A DNA stretch of 64,000 nt from Alphaproteobacteria bacterium (GTDB taxonomy: Bacteria > Pseudomonadota > Alphaproteobacteria > Rhizobiales > JAJFHC01): assembly GCA_021775805.1 (NCBI GenBank), contig JAJFHD010000015.1:1-64000 (forward strand), written 5' to 3'. Shown piece after piece: positions 1 through 8,622 of the stretch; position 1 is the first letter of the stretch; each line of letters opens with the position of its first letter. Below the pieces are notes generated by a model. That model was not told the DNA's origin. It worked only from the letters and a program-made list of their open reading frames with translations, and did no database searches. Made by a program: the position numbers and the translations under genes.

Positions 1-1991
1 TCCTCGGTCGTGCGAATGCGCGGCGGGGTGCCTTGGGCAAACGGGTCGTTGGCGCCCATAGCCTGGGTCTCTATCCGGCAGTCGTCGCACATCTTGATGA
101 GCTGGATGGTGTCTTCGTTCTGGAACATGGAATGCTGCCCGCCCAGCTTGGCGAGCACATGTTCAACCGAACTTTTTGTGCCGAACGGTTTGCCGCAGCT
201 GACGCACTCGAACGGTTCTTCCTCATTGAGCACCGTGGCAACCAGGGCCTCGGGCGTCAGGTCAAGGCTTGGCTCGAGCGAGATAACGTTTTCCGGGCAA
301 GTGGTCCGGCAGAGACCGCACTGGACGCAGGCCTGTTCCAGAAAACGGATTTGCGGCTTGTCCGGGTTGTCGTGAATGGCATTCGCCGGACAGGCACTGA
401 CACACGCCAGACACAAAGTACATCCGGCGGCGTTGACCTGAATGCGTCCATAAGGGGCATCGTCGGGCAAAGGAATACGCGTTTGCGGTAACGGCGCCTG
501 TTCGTTCAACCGTCCGAAGGCGGTGCGCGCGATGTCGCGTTTACCGCCCACCGCCAGGAATTCCGCAGGTTTGAGTTCCCGATGTACTGGCGTCTGGTAG
601 AGCATGGTCTCCAGGGCATCCGGATCCTGTTCGACCAGCAGGTTCACCCGTGGTGCGTCGCCGTAACCCATCGCCGACATGACGGTGTTGACCAGATCGA
701 TCTGGCCCTCAAGGCCGCTCAACTCGTCACGCCGTTCGGGGGATGCGAGAACAGTAATGGCTTCTACGCCGGCGGCGAGAACCGAGGCCATGACATCATG
801 CCCGAGGCTTGTTACCTCATTGACGGCGAACGGCAGGACATTCGCCGGAAGCCCGCGTCCGTAGCGGGCGGACGCGGCGATCAGGGCGGTACCGTGTTTG
901 TCGTCATGAACCAGAAAGTGGGGGTTCGTGCCGCCGGCTGACTTGAACGCGCGGGCGAGCAACTGCGCACGGGCGATGACGTCGACGCGTCCGGGATAGG
1001 TGTAGGACACCGCACCGGAAGGGCATACGGCGGCACACGACCCGCAGCCGCCGCAGACCGCGGGGTTGATCGAAACCAGGTCGCCGGCAGACGTGATGGC
1101 CGATGCCGGGCAGACGTCGAGGCAGCGCGTGCAGCCGGTTTTCTGGCTTCGGCTGTGCGCGCAGATTTCGCCGTCATAGATCACATAGAGCGGTTTTTCG
1201 AATTCGCCGACAAGGTCGACGATCTCGAACATGCCATTGGCGACGGCGGCCGGCTGACCGGGGTCGATATGGAAATAACCGTCCCTGTGACGTGGCGATG
1301 AAAACAGGGGCGCTGCCCCCGACATATCGAAAATCAGGTCGCACGACGATACCGCACCGTCGCGTGGCATCAGGAATTCCACAGATGATCGCGACGACGT
1401 GACCATCGGCGCATATCCGTTGACGGTAATTTCAAAGGCCCCGAAATGTCCGCTGGCAGCCGTTATCTCTCCACGATAGATCGGAACCTCGATCTCCGAC
1501 GGCGGCAGGAGGTCGTCGGGCGAACTGAGCAGCAGCGTCACGTTAAGCCGGGCCGAAAGTTTATGGGCCACATCCAGCGCTGCCTGACCGGATCCGTAAA
1601 CCAGGCAGACACCGTCCGACTTGAGTGTGGTCATGCCCGCCGGCGCGACCTGCGCGGTTGCCTCGGCCAGAAGAGCGGCGATCTTGGGCAGCGACCGGCC
1701 TTTGGCATCCGACCAGCCGGCCCGTTCGCGAATGTTCGTGAAGGCGGGCAGTTCGGACTTGCCGCGTTCTTCGGCGAGTTCACGAAACAATGGCGCTTCC
1801 TGAGTACAGGCGACAAGCAGAGGCTTGTTTTCATCGAGGGCCTTTTCGAACACACCGATTTCGGTACGGCAAAGATGGCTGTGGACCCTGAGCGGCGCAT
1901 CTGAATTCAGGGCGGCACACAGCTTTTCACCGTCGATCTCCATGGTGTGTTCGCAATTGCACACGAGCACTGTGCGTCCATCAAGCTCCAT
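1..1991 (-). CDS. 4Fe-4S ferredoxin-like protein of the formate dehydrogenase accessory cluster (partial, 3' end outside window)
   Basis: About 663 codons are visible and the frame is open to the left edge, so the C-terminus is missing. The start ATG at 1991 is preceded by GGGAGAAG. Read on the minus strand, it has an early CNC motif (residues 11-13), a long middle part without known motifs, then two ferredoxin-type cysteine pairs: CTRCLDVC and CGGCGSCAAVC (about residues 287-323) and CTLCLACVSAC and CVQCGLCRTTC (about 524-556), enough for up to four 4Fe-4S clusters; two more CxxC pairs follow. Proteins of this build sit beside DUF3305 and DUF3306 genes in alphaproteobacterial formate dehydrogenase loci, and are thought to serve electron transfer or maturation. 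The divergent DUF3305/DUF3306 genes here match that setting; the dehydrogenase itself would lie left of the window. Confidence 0.85.
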   Translation of the reverse strand, partial: MELDGRTVLVCNCEHTMEIDGEKLCAALNSDAPLRVHSHLCRTEIGVFEKALDENKPLLVACTQEAPLFRELAEERGKSELPAFTNIRERAGWSDAKGRSLPKIAALLAEATAQVAPAGMTTLKSDGVCLVYGSGQAALDVAHKLSARLNVTLLLSSPDDLLPPSEIEVPIYRGEITAASGHFGAFEITVNGYAPMVTSSRSSVEFLMPRDGAVSSCDLIFDMSGAAPLFSSPRHRDGYFHIDPGQPAAVANGMFEIVDLVGEFEKPLYVIYDGEICAHSRSQKTGCTRCLDVCPASAITSAGDLVSINPAVCGGCGSCAAVCPSGAVSYTYPGRVDVIARAQLLARAFKSAGGTNPHFLVHDDKHGTALIAASARYGRGLPANVLPFAVNEVTSLGHDVMASVLAAGVEAITVLASPERRDELSGLEGQIDLVNTVMSAMGYGDAPRVNLLVEQDPDALETMLYQTPVHRELKPAEFLAVGGKRDIARTAFGRLNEQAPLPQTRIPLPDDAPYGRIQVNAAGCTLCLACVSACPANAIHDNPDKPQIRFLEQACVQCGLCRTTCPENVISLEPSLDLTPEALVATVLNEEEPFECVSCGKPFGTKSSVEHVLAKLGGQHSMFQNEDTIQLIKMCDDCRIETQAMGANDPFAQGTPPRIRTTE

Positions 1992-2195
1992 GCATCTTCT
2001 CCCAGGATTCGCTTGGAAAATACCGTTCCGCGAAGCCGCAACGTTGTCCGGCGGTATTGTCTAACATAGTCTGATTTCCCGGCGCGATTGTATGTTGTTG
2101 TCTCTGTCAGGCAATGCGTTATTTCGCATGGTGGTTTGACTGGATGCTCCATGCACTGTGTAATCGTTCAAGGTAATGCGGATACCGGGAATTTC
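1992..2195. promoter_or_regulatory. Divergent intergenic region between the ferredoxin-like gene and DUF3305
   Basis: This 204-base gap separates two divergent starts (1991 minus, 2196 plus), so it must hold both promoters. I cannot pick out clear -35/-10 pairs or an operator with confidence. Confidence 0.4.
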
Positions 2196-2768
2196 ATGGA
2201 AAAAACGCAGACAATTGACCTTGGCGTGGTGGTGGAAAAGCGCCGTATTGACCATCCCTGGCAGGAATGGAGCTGGTTGCCGGTTGCCGTCATTCCCGGT
2301 GCCCCGAAAGTCGAGGGCTGGACGGTGATGACGACGGATCCCGACTGTATCCAGTATCACGCGGCCACATTGCCGCTTGAGCTTCACCGCAAGGAGACCG
2401 AAGGATATCTGGTCAACCTGGCCGACCGGGTGCCCTCGGTTTACGTTGTCCTGCGTGACAATGACGATGACGACGAAGATGAAGAAGGCGGCGAAGACAC
2501 ACCGATGACAGTGCATCTGGTGAGTGCGTCGGCGTTCGACGCCCAGGACTATATGGATTCTGGCGAAGAAATCGTCGAGGCCGTTCCCATGCCGCCCGAT
2601 CTCATCGCCTGGGTTCAGGCCTTTGCCGACAAACATCACGTCGAAGAGAGATTCATCAAGCGCAAGAGGGATAAACTTAAGATCGAGGAAACGAAATTCG
2701 GCCAGGAACCCCTGGCCGAAATCAGAGTGCGCCAGCAACTGGACAAAGGTGACAACGGCAATGTCTGA
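2196..2768 (+). CDS. DUF3305 domain protein
   Basis: A 190-residue acidic protein. The frame is open further upstream, but ATG 2196 is chosen because it follows a CGGGA ribosome site and begins the conserved part (VVVEKRRIDHPWQEWSWLPV). The family is small, soluble and of unknown biochemistry; it co-occurs with DUF3306, a multi-cluster ferredoxin and formate dehydrogenase genes, so a role in assembling or feeding that enzyme is usually assumed. There is an acidic insert after residue 85 (a DDDDEDEE stretch). The stop overlaps the next gene by 8 bases (ATGTCTGA), which suggests translational coupling. Confidence 0.85.
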   Translation: MEKTQTIDLGVVVEKRRIDHPWQEWSWLPVAVIPGAPKVEGWTVMTTDPDCIQYHAATLPLELHRKETEGYLVNLADRVPSVYVVLRDNDDDDEDEEGGEDTPMTVHLVSASAFDAQDYMDSGEEIVEAVPMPPDLIAWVQAFADKHHVEERFIKRKRDKLKIEETKFGQEPLAEIRVRQQLDKGDNGNV

Positions 2769-3435
2769 CGAAAGCGAATTTCTGTCGCGGTGGTCGAAGA
2801 AAAAGCTCTCCGATAAGGAGATGGACGCCGACACCGATGGTGACACCGGTTTGGCGGCATCGAAATCGGCGGCACTCGGAGAAGATATCCAACCCTCTGA
2901 CGCGCCTGCGCTCCCGGAGCATGATGAAGAAACCGACGACGAACAGGAAGTCCCGCCGGCGCTGGCGGACATCGATATTGATTCCCTCGACTACGATTCA
3001 GACTACACCATGTTCATGAAGGAAAATGTTCCCGAAGCCCTCAAACGCCGCGCCTTGCGGCAGTTGTGGCGCTCCAATCCGGTGTTGGCCAATGTCGATG
3101 GCCTGAACGACTATGACGACGACTTCACCGACGCCGCCCTCGTGGTCAAGGGAATGCAGAGCGCCTACAAGATCGGCAAGGGATACCTCACCGACGAAGA
3201 CCTTGAAGAGGACCTTGAAGACGGCGTTGAGGAAGATGCCGAAGAACTCGTGTCCGAGGCGGATACGTCCCAGGACGGCGATCGAGACGGTGAGGACGAT
3301 GCACAGTCCGAAGGCGATGACCCGGCAACCGAGAGTGCTGTCGCCGAAGATACGCCCGGTGACTCAGGGCCAGCCGACAAGGCCCATGCCGGTATGGATG
3401 GCGAACACGATATCGACGATACTCAGACGGGTTAA
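2761..3435 (+). CDS. DUF3306 domain protein
   Basis: A 224-residue very acidic protein that starts inside the end of the DUF3305 gene. The N-terminal part has the family signature FLSRWSKKK, and the middle has the conserved segment around VPEALKRRALRQLWRSNPVLA (about residues 89-110) and the DGLNDYDDDF element. The C-terminal third is low-complexity Glu/Asp and probably disordered. DUF3306 proteins are found next to DUF3305 and formate dehydrogenase genes; the molecular role is not known. The third gene of the apparent operon, an ankyrin protein, starts 3 bases after the stop. Confidence 0.85.
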   Translation: MSDESEFLSRWSKKKLSDKEMDADTDGDTGLAASKSAALGEDIQPSDAPALPEHDEETDDEQEVPPALADIDIDSLDYDSDYTMFMKENVPEALKRRALRQLWRSNPVLANVDGLNDYDDDFTDAALVVKGMQSAYKIGKGYLTDEDLEEDLEDGVEEDAEELVSEADTSQDGDRDGEDDAQSEGDDPATESAVAEDTPGDSGPADKAHAGMDGEHDIDDTQTG

Positions 3436-3438
3436 GCC

Positions 3439-4614
3439 ATGTTGAAGGCCCTGGCACACTGTGTGACGGTGGTGCTGGCGCTGGCTGTCCTGTCGGGGGC
3501 CGTCGCCGCCCAGACTGACGCAGCCCCTGGGGCCAGCGATGCGGAGGTTTTCATCGCCGGCGCCGCAGAAGACCGTATCGACGTGTTGCTGCACTTCCTG
3601 GAAAAGGGCCTCTCGCCGGACGTGGCCGGCAAGGGCGGTCACACGGCACTGATCGTGGCCGCTGGTCGTGGCGCCGGGAGTGCCGTGGGCTTTCTGCTTG
3701 ACCGTGGCGCCAACCCGAACCTGGCCAATGCGGAAGGCTGGACACCGCTCATGGAAGCGGCCTACCGGGATCAGGCAGCCGTTGTCGTGCGGTTGCTTGA
3801 CGCCGGTGCCGGTGTCGCTGCCGTCGACACGCGCAAGGGCGTGACAGCGCTTCATGTTGCCGCCCGTGGCCGCGAACCGGCCGTCGTCAGCCATCTGCTC
3901 AAGTCCGGCGCCGACATCAATGCCCGCACGGGTCCGGACAGCCGGACACCTCTCATGATCGCTGTCGCCAGCCGCAAAAAGAGGGCCGTCGAAATCATGG
4001 CGGAATTGATCGTGCAGGGCGCGGACATCAATCTGGCAGACAAGAACGGCTTGACCGCTGCAATGCTGGTTGCAGAGTTCGCCGACGCCCGCAGGCTCCA
4101 GGTGCTGCTGGACGCCGGTGCCGCGGTAAACCTGAAAGCCAATAATGGCCGTACACTCCTCGGAATCGTGGCAGGCGCCGGGCGTCTCGACGTGATTGAA
4201 AGCTTGCTGCAAAGGGGCGCCGAGGCCAATGTGCCGGGTGATGCCGCTCCGGTTGCCATGGCTGCAGCGTCCGGATGCGCACGATGCGTCGCGGCGCTCC
4301 TCGACGCCGGCGCTGCGCCCGACGCGCCGGGCCGTGCCGGTAAAACCGCGCTGATCATGGCCGCCGGCGGAAATTTTCTGGAACTCGTGGAAATGCTTCT
4401 CGAACGCGGCGCCAAGGCCAACGCCATCAACCCCAAGGATGGCACGACCGCGTTGATGTGGGCGGCAAATGCAGGGCATGTCGATGTTGTCCAACGCCTG
4501 CTTCGGTCGGGAGCGGATGTGGATCTGGTGGCCGACGACGGATGGACTGCCGTGCAGGCAGCGGAAATGGCAGGGCACGACGATATCGTGAAACTGTTGC
4601 GCGAACAGATTTGA
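3439..4614 (+). CDS. Secreted ankyrin-repeat protein
   Basis: A 391-residue protein with a cleavable signal peptide (hydrophobic core at residues 8-22, cleavage near VAAQT) followed almost entirely by ankyrin repeats of about 33 residues, recognisable from recurring G.TAL..AA, A...LL..GA and N/D.R...G elements (for example GGHTALIVAAGRG, GWTPLMEAAYRD, GTTALMWAANAGH). About ten repeats can be counted. Such exported ankyrin proteins bind partner proteins in the periplasm; no enzyme domain is present. Its position 3 bases after DUF3306 suggests it is made with the formate-dehydrogenase accessory proteins, possibly as a periplasmic scaffold; that link is inference. Confidence 0.85.
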   Translation: MLKALAHCVTVVLALAVLSGAVAAQTDAAPGASDAEVFIAGAAEDRIDVLLHFLEKGLSPDVAGKGGHTALIVAAGRGAGSAVGFLLDRGANPNLANAEGWTPLMEAAYRDQAAVVVRLLDAGAGVAAVDTRKGVTALHVAARGREPAVVSHLLKSGADINARTGPDSRTPLMIAVASRKKRAVEIMAELIVQGADINLADKNGLTAAMLVAEFADARRLQVLLDAGAAVNLKANNGRTLLGIVAGAGRLDVIESLLQRGAEANVPGDAAPVAMAAASGCARCVAALLDAGAAPDAPGRAGKTALIMAAGGNFLELVEMLLERGAKANAINPKDGTTALMWAANAGHVDVVQRLLRSGADVDLVADDGWTAVQAAEMAGHDDIVKLLREQI

Positions 4615-4637
4615 CCAGAGACCGTCCGGTCGAGGCG

Positions 4638-6248
4638 TCAGCCTCTCAGTGCCGCAAGCTGATCGCCATATCCCGATGCATCCACCCGCACATCGATCAG
4701 AACCGGGCCGTCAGCGGCAAACGCCTCGCAGAGAACCGGGCCCAGTTCATCGTGACGGCCAACCCGCCAGGCAGCGCATCCGAATGCGTCGGCCGCCCGG
4801 GCGAAATCGATCTCGCTTGTGCGCACGCCCCGGCATTGTCTCTGTGTTCTGGACTGCTTGATGTCGATCAGCGACAGGCTTGAATCGTTGAGCACGACAA
4901 CCACAAGACGGCAGCCGTGTTCCGCCGCGGTCGCCAGTTCACCCAGACACATGCCCATACCGCCGTCGCCGGTGACAGCCACCACCGGAACATCGGGCTC
5001 CTGAAGGGCCGAGGCAATTGCCGCCGGCAACGCATAGCCCATGGTTGAAAGGCCGTTCGACTTGAGCACGCCGAATGGACTCGATGCCATCCAGCAGGCC
5101 ATTGCACTGAACATGTGCGCGCCGGCGTCCACCGTCAGCCGGCAGTTCGCCGGTGCATGGGTTTCCAGTTCTTCGACAACGCTTTGTGCTGTGTGCCCCG
5201 AACCGGCAAGGCGCAACCGTGCCGTCATGTCATCTCGCAAGGCGGCAATTTCGCGATTGGACCACACGGACTGGCTCGATGCGGGGGCGATTGCTGCAAC
5301 GGTGTCCGCGAGCGCACCGTTTATCCGCAGAACATCTCCAAAATCCAGATCCGGCCCGTCACCGGCGCGCAGGTCTATGATGGGCGCCTCACTGGTCCAG
5401 GGGGCGGGTATCATCTCGACCGGATCAAAGCCAACAGGGATCACCAGGTCGGCACTTTCCAGAAGCGGCGCTTCCGCCCGTGCACCGGTGAACAATCCGA
5501 CCGCCAGGGCATGGCCGTCCGGCAGGACTCCCTTGGCCTTGTAGGTACACAGAACCGGGCAGGAAAGCGCCGTGGCCAGCCCGGCAAGCGCCTGAGGGCC
5601 GTTCCCCCAGCGGGCTTCCAGTCCGGCAATGACGACGGGCCGTTTCGACTGCGCAATCAACGCGCGTGCCCGATCAACTGCATTGCCGCCGATCGTGTTC
5701 TGAATCGATGGATCTGACGGTAGAATAGGATCTGCTAAGCGTACCGACCGGTCCGCATCCGCTGCAGTGAGGTCGATCTGGACGGGACCACGCGGATGTG
5801 TCAGTGCCTCGTCGATAAGTTCGTCAAACTTGGTTGCGGCATTCTCGGGCGTAAGCCGCGATTGCGATTTGCTTACCGGCGCATAAAGCGCATTCTGGTC
5901 AAACGACTGATGGAGAGACGATGCCGGCCCGTCGGTGAACAGGATCATCGGGGCTCTCTCAAGATGGGCGTAGGCGACACCGTTGACAGCACTCGCGGCC
6001 CCCGGCCCGACACCGGCCAGCATGACACCGGGCGCCTCGGTTATCTCACCGGTGACCGCGGCCATGATGGCGCCTGCGGTTTCGGTTCGCGTAAGAACAA
6101 ATTGTAGGCCGGCCCTGTCAGCCGCCTCAATCAGAGCCAGGCTAGAACCGCCGCCTGGAATGCCGAAGATACGTTTCACACCGCGCCGCACGAGTGTTTC
6201 AACAATGTGCTCGGCAACAGTGAGGTTTTCTGAAGTCGTATCTGACAT
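4638..6248 (-). CDS. Thiamine-diphosphate-dependent enzyme, acetolactate synthase-like
   Basis: A 536-residue protein (a GTG 11 codons further upstream is possible) with the three domains of the ALS/POX family. The N-terminal pyrimidine-binding domain has IFGIPGGGSS and the conserved glutamate in RTETAG (about residue 56) that activates the cofactor. The middle domain is FAD/ADP-fold-like. The C-terminal domain has the diphosphate motif GDGGMGMCLGE with NDSSLSLID downstream. The substrate cannot be read from sequence; proteins of this subclass include decarboxylases and ligases of 2-oxo acids. It stands alone, convergent with the ankyrin gene (23-base gap), with no small regulatory subunit beside it, which argues against a biosynthetic acetolactate synthase. 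Confidence 0.8.
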   Translation of the reverse strand: MSDTTSENLTVAEHIVETLVRRGVKRIFGIPGGGSSLALIEAADRAGLQFVLTRTETAGAIMAAVTGEITEAPGVMLAGVGPGAASAVNGVAYAHLERAPMILFTDGPASSLHQSFDQNALYAPVSKSQSRLTPENAATKFDELIDEALTHPRGPVQIDLTAADADRSVRLADPILPSDPSIQNTIGGNAVDRARALIAQSKRPVVIAGLEARWGNGPQALAGLATALSCPVLCTYKAKGVLPDGHALAVGLFTGARAEAPLLESADLVIPVGFDPVEMIPAPWTSEAPIIDLRAGDGPDLDFGDVLRINGALADTVAAIAPASSQSVWSNREIAALRDDMTARLRLAGSGHTAQSVVEELETHAPANCRLTVDAGAHMFSAMACWMASSPFGVLKSNGLSTMGYALPAAIASALQEPDVPVVAVTGDGGMGMCLGELATAAEHGCRLVVVVLNDSSLSLIDIKQSRTQRQCRGVRTSEIDFARAADAFGCAAWRVGRHDELGPVLCEAFAADGPVLIDVRVDASGYGDQLAALRG

Positions 6249-6377
6249 GGCAAATTTGGCACCCGGAGTTTCCCGCAGCACGTAACTTTAGCGATTTTGC
6301 CGTTTTTTGCATTCTCAAATGGAGGTCAGAGCGCAGAGTTTTCACAACCTGAGCTATAGCACTCTGCCATCGATGAA

Positions 6378-6914
6378 TTATTCCGCAAATTTTGCGCCGG
6401 CTGGCTGGTCTTCGACAGGCTCCACCAATTTTGGAAACTGACTGGTAACCTCAGGGTCTCCCCACCACATCCAAACAGTTTTCAGCACGCCGCCACCCAC
6501 ATTTATCATGCGATGGACAGCATAGGGCTTGGCGTAGATTGCCGTTCCGGGCGTCGCTTTGAAAGTCTTGCCATCGACAGTCCATTTCGCTTCACCACTG
6601 ATCACGTAGTATACTTCCGGTGATGGGTGGTTGTGCCCAACATATACCGCGCCAGGAGCGAACTCTGCCTCACCGAAATAGACATTCTTGCCTTGAACAG
6701 GAGAGTTTTCACCGCCAACAAGTGTCTTGTATCTAAACGCCTCGGCGAACGCTGCACCGGAATAACTCTCCGGAGGTGCAGTCCACTTTACATCACCGGC
6801 GTTTACATGCGGTCCATCGGCGGCCCGAACGCCCTCGGCCGTGACAGAAGCAATCAAAGCGACGATTGCGCCAAGAATAAGCTTCGGGCTGCGTCCGCTA
6901 CCTCGAACTTTCAT
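6378..6914 (-). CDS. Secreted cupin-domain protein
   Basis: A 178-residue protein. ATG 6914 is chosen over the upstream in-frame start because it follows AGGAAAT and begins a signal peptide (KLILGAIVALIASV, cleavage near VRAAD). The mature part is a single cupin barrel: motif 1 has GHNHPSPEVYYVISG with two His and a Glu as likely metal ligands, and motif 2 has AKPYAVHRMINVG. Periplasmic cupins of this sort have been linked to sugar or small-acid binding or dioxygenation; no function can be assigned. Codon use is AT-richer than neighbours and both flanking gaps are AT-rich, which may hint at a separate history. Confidence 0.75.
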   Translation of the reverse strand: MKVRGSGRSPKLILGAIVALIASVTAEGVRAADGPHVNAGDVKWTAPPESYSGAAFAEAFRYKTLVGGENSPVQGKNVYFGEAEFAPGAVYVGHNHPSPEVYYVISGEAKWTVDGKTFKATPGTAIYAKPYAVHRMINVGGGVLKTVWMWWGDPEVTSQFPKLVEPVEDQPAGAKFAE

Positions 6915-7038
6915 TGAATATTTCCTGTGATTGTCCTGCAGCACCTTCAGCAATCAGCGTAGTGAAAGAAAGCCATCGAAACAATCCGGCAACTCTGACA
7001 CCTTTCCTCAGGTACTGAAGGCGCCAAACTTTCCCGAG

Positions 7039-7989
7039 CTAGGACGTATACAATTCACCACAAGCTTTTGTGCCGTCTGCCGTGATCTCAGCATCCGGAT
7101 CACCCGTGTGACCATAACTTGACCATGCCGAAAGGCCGAGCTTCTTCAGCCTTTCAATCGAACAGCGTTCAAAAACTTCCGGACGTAAACCGCGCGAATA
7201 ATTTTCCAGCGTCCGGAATTGCGGGCCACAGCTTACTGTGGTCACGCCAAAACGGGACTCATTGGTTGTGTTGGGAGCTGCGCCGTGCCAAAGCCGCGCA
7301 TCAAACACAAATGCCGTACCTGCAGGGCCGGTCGCAGGCACTGATAGAATTTTATGGGGCACAGATGCATCTGGCTCTCGACCGCTCAGATGGCTGCCCG
7401 GTACAACCCGCGTGGCGCCGTTGTCCTCCGTGAATTCCGTGATCATCCACATGGCGTTGACGGCCGCAGCAGGTGCGATTGGACGGTTAGCCGGTGAAGG
7501 ATCGAGGCAACTTCCTTGCGCGCGCGCGAAGCCTGACGACTTCGGATTTGGCTCAGTCGGGAGCACTGGCTGTGGCATCCACCACTGGTCGGTGTGCAGA
7601 GGCATCGTGCCAGCACCGGGGTGCTGTATTTGCGCGTCAACACATGAGGTCAAAAAACCTGGACCAATAAGATGCTCCACGAGGGCGGTGTAGAGTTCGT
7701 GTTCTACAAGCTCAAAAAACACATCGCCCTTATTGAGTAACATGCCGACCCACTGGTTAACCGGGTCAGTATTGGCGGGATTTTTCATGTTGTGTTGCGT
7801 ACGCTCCACCGCTGCTTGTTCAAACAATCGGTTTTGAAGGTTTTTCAGTCTTTCATCCTCAACGGCACGATCAACAATGCAATAGCCGAAACGGTCCAGG
7901 TTCGTTTTCAGGGTTTTGAGGTCCTGGGTTGGTGCAGGTAACGCCTCTTCATTCCATGGCTGCCCTACCGAAGTGTTCCGGGACGTCAT
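7039..7989 (-). CDS. Phytanoyl-CoA dioxygenase (PhyH) family Fe(II)/2-oxoglutarate enzyme
   Basis: A 316-residue single-domain protein; the ATG two codons upstream (7995) is possible, but 7989 has better spacing from AGAGGA. Ligands of the facial triad are visible: H and D in MPLHTDQWW (about residue 140) and the distal His in RLWHGAAPN (about 237), followed by an Arg (NESRFGV) that would hold 2-oxoglutarate. RVVPGSH between them is typical of PhyH proteins. Bacterial members hydroxylate diverse small molecules, so the substrate is unknown. It is followed downstream by the secreted cupin on the same strand after about 120 bases. Confidence 0.85.
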   Translation of the reverse strand: MTSRNTSVGQPWNEEALPAPTQDLKTLKTNLDRFGYCIVDRAVEDERLKNLQNRLFEQAAVERTQHNMKNPANTDPVNQWVGMLLNKGDVFFELVEHELYTALVEHLIGPGFLTSCVDAQIQHPGAGTMPLHTDQWWMPQPVLPTEPNPKSSGFARAQGSCLDPSPANRPIAPAAAVNAMWMITEFTEDNGATRVVPGSHLSGREPDASVPHKILSVPATGPAGTAFVFDARLWHGAAPNTTNESRFGVTTVSCGPQFRTLENYSRGLRPEVFERCSIERLKKLGLSAWSSYGHTGDPDAEITADGTKACGELYTS

Positions 7990-8313
7990 CTCCATATCCT
8001 CTCGTTTGACAGATTGGTGTCGTGGATCGAACGGAGCACCAGTATGCTGTACATTGTCGTCAATCTGGACAAGCGCCGAAGTTGAAAATTAGCCCTAGGG
8101 TCAATGAGGCACCATGGCGACAGGACGTCGCATGGAGGTTTGCACAACTGTTCTGGCACCATTTCCCCAATATCGCGGTCTCCTTGAAATGGGTCTGAAG
8201 TCAGGCGCCAACCGGACAATCTCTGAAGTGCCTTTGCGGTTCCGGTTTATGAGTTCACGGCCTAGAATGAACAGAACGATTTCACACCAGTCAACATTGC
8301 AAAGGTCTATTTC
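7990..8313. other. Intergenic region upstream of the PhyH gene and the DUF3144 gene
   Basis: About 320 bases between two divergent genes. Only weak short frames occur and none has a convincing start or composition. It must hold the promoters of both flanking genes; a good ribosome site (AAAGG) lies just before 8314. Confidence 0.4.
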
Positions 8314-8604
8314 ATGAACAGACAGGAACGGCGGGCGGAGCGCAGTGAGGGGAATCTCGATACCGCGGGCTTCCTCAAGGTCGCCGACAAATTCATCGAC
8401 GTGGCGAACCGGGAGAACAAGCGGGCCAACGCGACCCAGCTACATATGGCCTTCCTGTTTGCCTCAGCCCGGTACAGCGCCTACGTCGCCAATCACATCA
8501 TGGAAGTTGACGACCATGAAAAATTTGTCGACCGAATGGCCGGCGAGTACGTCAACATGCTGCGTCAGCATCTCGCGGACTCCGATCTGGAGGGCAAGGG
8601 CTAG
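8314..8604 (+). CDS. DUF3144 family protein
   Basis: A 96-residue, mostly helical protein. The central part (VADKFIDVANRENKR...THLHMAFLFASARYSAYV-like pattern, ending in a conserved D.E.F...M..EY motif) matches the small DUF3144 family, whose members are widespread in proteobacteria and have no known role. It has no signal peptide or membrane segment. AAAGG lies upstream at proper distance. It stands alone, convergent with the racemase-like gene 18 bases downstream. Confidence 0.75.
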   Translation: MNRQERRAERSEGNLDTAGFLKVADKFIDVANRENKRANATQLHMAFLFASARYSAYVANHIMEVDDHEKFVDRMAGEYVNMLRQHLADSDLEGKG

Positions 8605-8622
8605 AGTCCTCAGTTCAACCGG

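Noticed and set aside
2061-2972. Long minus-strand frame opposite DUF3305 and DUF3306
   Set aside because: Composition is that of an antisense shadow, and the plus-strand genes match known families with overlapping start and stop.
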